From: Candidatus Solincola tengchongensis
Lineage (GTDB): Bacteria; Actinomycetota; Geothermincolia; Geothermincolales; RBG-13-55-18
DNA: 10,589 nt
Assembly (NCBI GenBank): GCA_015711895.1
Contig: JACVJH010000169.1
Coordinates: forward strand, 1-10,589
Direction of reading: 5' to 3'
Under the pieces are notes generated by a model. The model was given only the letters and a program-made list of their open reading frames with translations. It was not told where the DNA came from and did no database searches. Of this stretch, positions 5,937 to 10,589 are shown piece after piece. The first letter of the stretch is position 1; every line of letters starts with the position of its first letter. Made by a program: the position numbers and the translations under genes.

Positions 5937-7598
5937 TTGGATCTAAAGGAAGTCGTGGAGGAGCTCCGGGAAGCACTGGGCCCGGAGAACGTGTCATGCG
6001 AGCCGGGCGTGCTGGAAGGCTACGCCTGGCAGGCCTTCGCCGAGGTGGTGGGACAGACCAGCGGCTGGTGCCCGTACCGTCCAGCGGTGGTGGTCCTGCC
6101 GGGGGACACGGCGGAGGTGCAGGCTGTGGTGAGGGTATGCCACAGGCATGGCCTGAGGTTCAAGGCCATGAGCACGGGATGGGGAATATGGAACATGGTC
6201 AGCGGTGAAGACGTGATCCAAGTGGACCTGCGCAGGATGGACCGCATCCTGGAGCTGGACGAGCGCAACATGTACGCCGTGGTGGAACCCTACGTGAGCT
6301 GCGCGCAGCTTCAGGCCGAGGCCATGAAGCGCGGCCTGAACTGCCACATCATCGGGGCGGGAGCGGGCACCTCGCCCCTGGCCAGCGCCACCTCCCTCTG
6401 CGGGTACGGGTGGTCAGGCCTGACCACGGGATACAGCGCCAGAAACCTCTTGGGCGTGGAATGGGTCCTGCCGGACGGAGAGGTTCTCCGGCTGGGAAGC
6501 CCGGGAAGCGGTCTGGGATGGTTCACCGGGGACGGACCGGGACCCAGCCTGCGGGGGGTGGCTCGGGGTTTCATCGGGAATTGCGGTGGCCTGGGAATAT
6601 TTACCGCTTGCGCGGTCAAGCTGTTTCCGTGGCCGGGACCTCCGAAAACCGCGGTGGAAGGTCTGCTTTTCGACTGCGAGGCAGACCTACCGGATACCAT
6701 GAGACTTTACATCTGCGCCTTTCCCGATCGCCGTTCCTTCGCCGAAGCCACTTATCGCATCGCCGCATCGGAGATCGGCTACCTCCATTGCAAGAACTCC
6801 GTGGGAGCTCTCCTCTCCGCCCTGACCCCTCACCTGATGGGTAAACTTGTGAGGCATGAAGGGCTCCGGTCGGCATTGCTCTCCCAGCGCTACGCCTTCC
6901 AGTTCCTCATCGCCGCCCGCACGGAGGAGGAGTTCTCGTATCAGGACGCCGTCCTGAAGACGATCGCGGAGGAGACCGGAGGCGTGTGTCTGGACATGAG
7001 CGCCCTACCATCGCTGCACCGGGCCATGCTCTGGGGGTTCATCCGGGCCTCCCTCCCCCCGCTCATCTTCCGACGGGGAGGGAGCTTCAACACCTCCTTC
7101 GGCGCCCTGGAGGCTTGGGACCACGCCGTGAACCAGGCGGAGATCGCGGCAGAGCTCAAGGCCTCCTTCATCGAGAGGAAAGCCCTTATCGACGACCTGG
7201 CGGACAACGCCTGGGGCGGCATATACGAAGGAAGCACCTGCTTCGGGCACCAGGAGGAGCTGTATCTCTACGACCCCCGGGACCCGGAATCCATGAGCAA
7301 GGCCCGGGATTACCTGGCCGCCACCCTGGTGGAGACCATCCGCCACAACCTGGGTCCCGGGCTGGGGTTCGCCATGGGGGCCATCGGCGCGGAGCTTTTC
7401 GGTCCCCTCATCGGTGGTTATCATCACCACCTGCGGGAGATAAAGCGTTCCCTGGACCCGGACGGAACGAGCGACGCCGGATTCTACATCTCGCTGGATC
7501 CGGAGAGGACGGTCAGAGAGGCCGTGGAGCGGACTCCGGAGATGGCGGCCTTCCTGAAGGAGAGGATAAAGGAGCTCGGCCTGGAAGGGGTCGCTTAA
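5937..7598 (+). CDS. FAD-linked oxidase/dehydrogenase, PCMH-type (VAO superfamily)
   Basis: Encodes 553 residues from a TTG start at 5937, supported by GGGGGGTG about 7 bases upstream; no better in-frame start is available. Residues about 47-230 form the PCMH FAD-binding domain. It begins with YRPAVVVLPGDTAEVQAVV at 47-65 and continues with a glycine-rich turn near 79-89. The diphosphate-binding stretch runs from GAGAGTSPLASATS to YSARNLLGVEWVLPDGEVL (140-185), with GFIGNCGGLGIFTACAVKLFP at 211-231. The C-terminal cap ends in LGP(x)n-IKRSLDPDGTSDAGFYI (about 492-518), as in the 4-cresol dehydrogenase and vanillyl-alcohol oxidase group. The R-x-x-G-H-type histidine that holds flavin covalently in some relatives is not evident, so FAD is probably non-covalent. 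Likely substrates are a hydroxy acid, a phenolic compound or an alcohol. It is divergent from the ferredoxin-flavoprotein operon, and no electron-acceptor gene lies beside it on the same strand. Confidence 0.9.
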   Translation: MDLKEVVEELREALGPENVSCEPGVLEGYAWQAFAEVVGQTSGWCPYRPAVVVLPGDTAEVQAVVRVCHRHGLRFKAMSTGWGIWNMVSGEDVIQVDLRRMDRILELDERNMYAVVEPYVSCAQLQAEAMKRGLNCHIIGAGAGTSPLASATSLCGYGWSGLTTGYSARNLLGVEWVLPDGEVLRLGSPGSGLGWFTGDGPGPSLRGVARGFIGNCGGLGIFTACAVKLFPWPGPPKTAVEGLLFDCEADLPDTMRLYICAFPDRRSFAEATYRIAASEIGYLHCKNSVGALLSALTPHLMGKLVRHEGLRSALLSQRYAFQFLIAARTEEEFSYQDAVLKTIAEETGGVCLDMSALPSLHRAMLWGFIRASLPPLIFRRGGSFNTSFGALEAWDHAVNQAEIAAELKASFIERKALIDDLADNAWGGIYEGSTCFGHQEELYLYDPRDPESMSKARDYLAATLVETIRHNLGPGLGFAMGAIGAELFGPLIGGYHHHLREIKRSLDPDGTSDAGFYISLDPERTVREAVERTPEMAAFLKERIKELGLEGVA

Positions 7599-7914
7599 GG
7601 TAGGTCCGGGGGCCGAATTTGTGCCTTCTCTATTCTTATTTAGAATCCTTATTTAGAATCTGTAGTGACCCTTCTTTTTTAAAATCTGCAAGGGGCCTTC
7701 CCTCAAGGATACCGTAAGCCTTCGGCCGTACGCGGTGGGTGGGAGCTACCTTCTCGTACCGCGATGCGGCGGTGCAGCCAACGCCGAGGGCGATATTGGT
7801 TATCATGGAACTGGTCACGGAAGCGAGCCATTCCCGGAAGCGGCCGCCGGAAACCGGGTGACTCATGCACACCGGCTGGAGGCGGGGAGACGCGGAAAAG
7901 AAGGGAGAAAAGAC
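7599..7914. other. Intergenic gap, 316 bp
   Basis: Lies between the FAD oxidase and the DUF3795-type gene. Its left part (about 7625-7690) is markedly A+T-rich for this genome and carries a tandem repeat and a TAAAAT hexamer (7680-7685) that could be a rightward -10, with no good -35. No terminator hairpin with a T run is seen after the oxidase. The right part can be read as an N-terminal extension of the next gene but shows no conserved motif. Confidence 0.5.
7635..7660. repeat. Perfect tandem repeat, 2 x 13 bp
   Basis: The unit CTTATTTAGAATC occurs twice head to tail with no mismatch. Just before and into the first copy, ATTCT-N5-AGAAT forms a small inverted repeat. It is an A+T-rich island in a G+C-rich window, just downstream of the FAD oxidase. 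It could be a protein-binding site, part of a promoter region for the next gene, or replication slippage. Confidence 0.6.
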
Positions 7915-8373
7915 ATGGCGGGAGAGGGGGAGAGGGAATTGCTGTCGCCCTGCGGGCTTTATTGCGGCGTGTGTGCCGTGTATATCGCCCACCGGGACGG
8001 AAACGAGAAGTTCAAGGAAAGGCTGCTGGGAGTCTACGGGCTCACCTCCACCGAAGAGGTGCGCTGCCGGGGATGCCTTTCCGGGGAACGCTTCCTGTAC
8101 TGCGAGGTGTGCCCCATAAGGGACTGCTGCCTGCGGAAGGGATATCAGGGATGCCACCAGTGCGATGAATGGCCTTGCGAGTTGGTGGAAGGCTTTCCCT
8201 TGCCGGTAGGGAAGAAGGTCATGTTGCGCGCCATACCTGCCTGGAGGGAACTGGGCACCGAGGCTTGGGTGCGTTCGGAGGAGGAGCGCTATCGTTGCCC
8301 GCAGTGCGGCTACAGATTGTTCCGGGGCGCCAAGCGCTGCCGTTCCTGCGGCGTGGAGGTGGACCTGGACTGA
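7915..8373 (+). CDS. DUF3795-type cysteine-rich protein with C-terminal zinc ribbon
   Basis: Encodes 152 residues from the ATG at 7915, which has GGGAGA about 8 bases upstream; an in-frame ATG at 7735 would add 60 residues of low-quality sequence. The N-terminal part has SPCGLYCGVCAVY (cysteines 13, 17, 20), then CRGC (51-54), CEVCPIRDCC (63-72) and CHQCDEWPC (80-88). This is the cysteine pattern of DUF3795 proteins, common in anaerobic bacteria and archaea and without an assigned function. They probably bind metal or an iron-sulfur cluster. Residues 128-145 (CPQCG...CRSCG) form a separate zinc ribbon that is not present in every family member. No membrane segment or signal peptide is visible. 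It converges with the Nudix gene across only 34 bp and has no obvious operon partner. Family assignment is fairly sure; function is unknown. Confidence 0.88.
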   Translation: MAGEGERELLSPCGLYCGVCAVYIAHRDGNEKFKERLLGVYGLTSTEEVRCRGCLSGERFLYCEVCPIRDCCLRKGYQGCHQCDEWPCELVEGFPLPVGKKVMLRAIPAWRELGTEAWVRSEEERYRCPQCGYRLFRGAKRCRSCGVEVDLD

Positions 8374-8407
8374 CGGCAGGCGTCCCTCCCCCACCTCTCG
8401 CGATGAC

Positions 8408-9193
8408 TCATCGATCGGGCGAGCCAAAGTGGGGCATGATGGTTGGCACCTCTCTTTCCCGGGCCGCCTCAAGGGCCTCGTGGACCGCGTGGAAATCGGC
8501 CAGTATGTAAAGGTTGGCCATGGTCGGCGGCAGGAGTGGGAACTCCCCCTCCGAGCACATCCTCAACGCCGTGCCGGGTTCTACCCATATACAGGCGGTG
8601 ATCTCCTCCCGGTCGTGGTCCGGTTCCTGGCCTGACGGCGCGGGGGCCAGGAAGAACCGCGTGTCGTAGCGTATAGGGGATATCTCCGGGGTTATCCAGT
8701 GGGCGAAGAAGACCAGTCGGTCGAGGTCCAGTTTGAGGTCCAGATCCCGCACCACATCTTGGAAGAGAAGCTTTCCCGAGCGCAGCTCGACCCGGTATTC
8801 GCGCAACAGCTCGCTTTCCCTGCCGGGGTTTGGGATGCTCTCTTCCGGGTCCCGTGAGGCCAGGAGGATGCCTGTTTCCTCGAAGAGCTCCCTGATGCCG
8901 GCCACCATGAGCCCGAGGGCCTTTCCCCTGGAAGTCCCGTCCCCGCACAACTTTTCCAGTTCCCCGGGGGAAGGCTCGCGGCACAGCTTTTCCCACCCGG
9001 GGTCCCGGTCGCCGTCCTCCAGCTCACCTCCGGGGAATACGTGCATGCCGCCGGCGAACGGGCTCCGTGAATGGCGCCTTACCATCAGGACCTCAAGCTT
9101 GCCGGGGGTGGAAGCCCCGCGCAGGAGTAGAAGGGAGGACGCGTCCCTGGGCGTCACCGGGTTCTCGCCGGCGTTTGCTCTCTTTTCCGCCAT
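8408..9193 (-). CDS. Nudix hydrolase, NUDT19-like
   Basis: Encodes 261 residues from the ATG at 9193, which has AAGGAG about 8 bases upstream; the in-frame ATG at 9229 overlaps the end of the preceding gene and has no better site. Nudix enzymes hydrolyse a nucleoside diphosphate linked to another group using a divalent metal. The first half of the Nudix box is FPGGELEDGD at 53-62 and the second half is RELFEETGIL at 101-110, with the metal-binding glutamates. About 38 residues are inserted between the halves, as in the NUDT19 group, some members of which cleave CoA or acyl-CoA. The stretch HWITPEISPIRYDTRFFL at 165-182 also fits this group. CoA hydrolysis is therefore possible but not shown. 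It lies 39 bp downstream of the PEP-mutase-like gene and is probably in the same operon. Confidence 0.9.
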   Translation of the reverse strand: MAEKRANAGENPVTPRDASSLLLLRGASTPGKLEVLMVRRHSRSPFAGGMHVFPGGELEDGDRDPGWEKLCREPSPGELEKLCGDGTSRGKALGLMVAGIRELFEETGILLASRDPEESIPNPGRESELLREYRVELRSGKLLFQDVVRDLDLKLDLDRLVFFAHWITPEISPIRYDTRFFLAPAPSGQEPDHDREEITACIWVEPGTALRMCSEGEFPLLPPTMANLYILADFHAVHEALEAAREREVPTIMPHFGSPDR

Positions 9194-9232
9194 GTGCTTT
9201 GCTCCTTGCCCTCGCCTCCGATGCCCCACGGA

Positions 9233-10081
9233 TCAGGGGCGCAGAAATTGCCGGTCTTCCTCGAGCTTCCCTTCCAGTCCCAGAAGGCCCGTGAACTCGC
9301 CGAAGCTCATGAGCTCCCCCTCCAGTCCTTTGCTGGTGCCTTTTTCCAGAAGGTGGGCATAGGCTTTGCGGAGCGCCTGCGCGGCGGCGAATATCCCGGT
9401 GAGCACGTAGCCCACGCTGACGAAACCCATGGAATGGTAATCCTCGAGATCCAGCACCGGCGTCACGCCGCCCTCGACGACGTTGACCACCAGTGGAGCG
9501 GGAATCTCGCGCGCGATATACTCCAGCTCCTCCCGTGAACGCGGGGCTTCCACGAAGATGAGGTCCGCCCCCGCCTCCCTGTACAGCCTGCCTCTCCTTG
9601 CCGCCTCCTCCAGCCCCAGGACTTCCAGGGCGTCCGTCCTTCCCACGATGATGAAAGGGCGGTCCTTACGGGCGGATACCGCAGTCCTTATTTTCGCCGC
9701 GTGCTCCTCGGCAGGAATCACGTTTTTCCCGTGCAGGTAGCGGCAGCGCGTGGGCCAGGTCTGGTCCTCAAGGATGATGCCCGCGGCGCCGCAGGCGATA
9801 AGCTCCTCGACCATCCGCTTCACGTTGAGTGTCCCACCGTACCCGGTGTCGCCGTCCACGATGACCGGGATGCTCACCGCCCGGCAGATGCGGCGGGCCA
9901 GGTCGAGAACCTCCGTCTGAGTAAGCAGGCCGATGTCCGGTTCCCCGAGATAGCTGGCGCTGGCCGCGTAACCGCTCAGGACCACGGCACGGAAACCCAC
10001 CGCCTCGGCGATCTTGGCGCTCAGGACGTCGAATACGCCCGCGGAGAGGAATATCTTGCCCTCGCTGATGAGCTTGTGCAT
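9233..10081 (-). CDS. PEP mutase/isocitrate lyase superfamily enzyme
   Basis: Encodes 282 residues from the ATG at 10081, with GGAGGAGGGG ending about 8 bases upstream. A GTG six bases earlier is in frame but too close to that site. The family forms TIM barrels that make or break C-C or C-P bonds next to a carboxylate, such as methylisocitrate lyase, PEP mutase, oxaloacetate hydrolase and dimethylmalate lyase. Visible motifs are LSGYAASAS...G.PD (35-49), the metal-binding DGDTGYG (76-82), EDQ (105-107), GRTDA (147-151, usually ARTDA) and NVVEGGVTP (200-208). The flexible catalytic loop, KKCGH in lyases, reads TRCRY at 111-115: the cysteine (C113) is kept but the following Gly-His is lost. Length matches the 280-300 residue bacterial lyases, not the long isocitrate lyases. 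The substrate cannot be named. It is followed 39 bp later by the Nudix gene. Confidence 0.9.
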   Translation of the reverse strand: MHKLISEGKIFLSAGVFDVLSAKIAEAVGFRAVVLSGYAASASYLGEPDIGLLTQTEVLDLARRICRAVSIPVIVDGDTGYGGTLNVKRMVEELIACGAAGIILEDQTWPTRCRYLHGKNVIPAEEHAAKIRTAVSARKDRPFIIVGRTDALEVLGLEEAARRGRLYREAGADLIFVEAPRSREELEYIAREIPAPLVVNVVEGGVTPVLDLEDYHSMGFVSVGYVLTGIFAAAQALRKAYAHLLEKGTSKGLEGELMSFGEFTGLLGLEGKLEEDRQFLRP

Positions 10082-10199
10082 TCTCACATCCCCTCCTCCG
10101 TTTATACCGGATTTATGTGCCTTTAAGGTCATGTGTGCCGTGCTTCGAAGGTTTAGAGCGACGGATTCGGTGTGAGCCGCCGTTCATGGCCGGATGCCC

Positions 10200-10589
10200 T
10201 CAGGGATCGTTCCGGCCGGACTCCTGGAAGCGCGGACGGTATGCCGGGCAGCGGGCCACGCAAAGGCCGCAGCGGACGCCGCTCATCCCCGGCAGGCCCA
10301 GCTTGAGGTAATAACGCAGGCAGGAGGCCTTGTCCGTTCCCCTCCCGTCTTCGGAGAGAGCACCCGCGGGACAGGCGCGTACGCATGCGTATCCGCATTT
10401 CTCGGGCCGGCACAGAGAGGGCTCCACGGGAGCTCCAGCCGGGAGCTCGGCGTCGGTGAGCAAGGCCACCAGGCGGACGCGGGGACCGTGCTCCGGCGTC
10501 AGAAGAAGATTGTTCAGGCCTATCTCCCCCAGGCCGGCCTCTACGGCCATGTGCCTGTAGGAGAGGTTCTCCCAGAGGACCTTGGAGTT
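10200..10589 (-). CDS. QueG-like double [4Fe-4S] protein, C-terminal part
   Basis: Only the last 129 residues are in the window; the frame stays open to the right edge, so the true start lies outside. The visible stretch begins with a helix and RHMAVEAGLGEIGLNNLLLTPEHGPRVRL, the conserved region of epoxyqueuosine reductase (QueG) and reductive-dehalogenase-like proteins just before their iron-sulfur domain. Cysteines at visible positions 60, 65, 69, 73 (C-x4-C-x3-C-x3-C-P) form the first cluster motif. C90 (CLRYY) with C107, C110, C114 (CGLCVARCP) forms the second, as in QueG. The first motif is looser than the usual C-x2-C-x2-C-x3-CP. Whether the missing N-terminal part carries the cobalamin-binding region of true QueG cannot be judged. 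It ends 118 bp before the PEP-mutase-like gene on the same strand. Confidence 0.85.
   Translation of the reverse strand, partial: NSKVLWENLSYRHMAVEAGLGEIGLNNLLLTPEHGPRVRLVALLTDAELPAGAPVEPSLCRPEKCGYACVRACPAGALSEDGRGTDKASCLRYYLKLGLPGMSGVRCGLCVARCPAYRPRFQESGRNDP

Noticed and set aside
7636..8472. 278-codon minus-strand open frame
   Set aside because: It is antisense to the DUF3795-type gene, which has clear cysteine motifs and a proper start site; the antisense product shows no motif.
10101..10106. TATAAA on the minus strand as a promoter for the PEP-mutase-like gene
   Set aside because: A start 7 bases downstream would fall inside the Shine-Dalgarno sequence and no -35 is seen; transcription from upstream is as likely.

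Overview
This is a GC-rich bacterial window (clearly above 55% G+C by eye) with short operons, good Shine-Dalgarno sites and mostly cytoplasmic proteins. The mix is an acyl-CoA synthetase, a FixC-like flavoprotein with a two-cluster ferredoxin, a PCMH-type FAD oxidase, a DUF3795 protein and a QueG-like iron-sulfur protein. This suggests an anaerobic or facultative organism that degrades organic acids, perhaps a deep-branching actinobacterium, a Firmicute or a deltaproteobacterium. That placement is weak, because there is no rRNA or universal marker in the window. I see no tRNA, rRNA, CRISPR array, insertion sequence or prophage gene.

Layout, left to right. (1) 39-1118, minus strand: a 359-residue protein of unknown function built from two copies of one ~160-residue domain. 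(2) 1490-3142, minus: an AMP-binding acyl-CoA synthetase, followed by a 371-bp gap before gene 1. (3) 3143-3761: a 619-bp non-coding stretch with a 15-bp inverted repeat over a possible promoter and two copies of a 10-bp palindrome. (4) 3762-5403, minus: a tight two-gene operon, a 90-residue 2[4Fe-4S] ferredoxin followed 4 bp later by a FixC/ETF-quinone-oxidoreductase-like flavoprotein. It is preceded by a good sigma-70-type promoter (perfect -35, 17-bp spacer). (5) 5404-5936: a divergent intergenic region. (6) 5937-7598, plus: an FAD-linked oxidase of the vanillyl-alcohol oxidase/p-cresol methylhydroxylase superfamily, starting at TTG. (7) 7599-7914: a gap holding a perfect 13-bp tandem repeat. 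(8) 7915-8373, plus: a small DUF3795-type protein ending in a zinc ribbon, convergent with (9). (9) 8408-10081, minus: a NUDT19-like Nudix hydrolase preceded by a PEP-mutase/isocitrate-lyase superfamily enzyme. (10) 10200 to the right edge, minus: the C-terminal part of a QueG-like double-cluster iron-sulfur protein.

The left half reads as an acid-activation and electron-transfer neighbourhood. The synthetase would make an acyl-CoA, and the FixC/ferredoxin pair could move electrons between flavoprotein dehydrogenases, ferredoxin and quinone. The divergent FAD oxidase may act on a related substrate. That link is inference from gene order only. No ETF (FixA/FixB) or acyl-CoA dehydrogenase gene is in view. 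I found no clear-cut new defence or mobile system. The most unusual items are the duplicated-domain protein, the orphan FixC-ferredoxin pair, the altered catalytic loop in the PEP-mutase-like enzyme, and the palindromes in the 619-bp gap.
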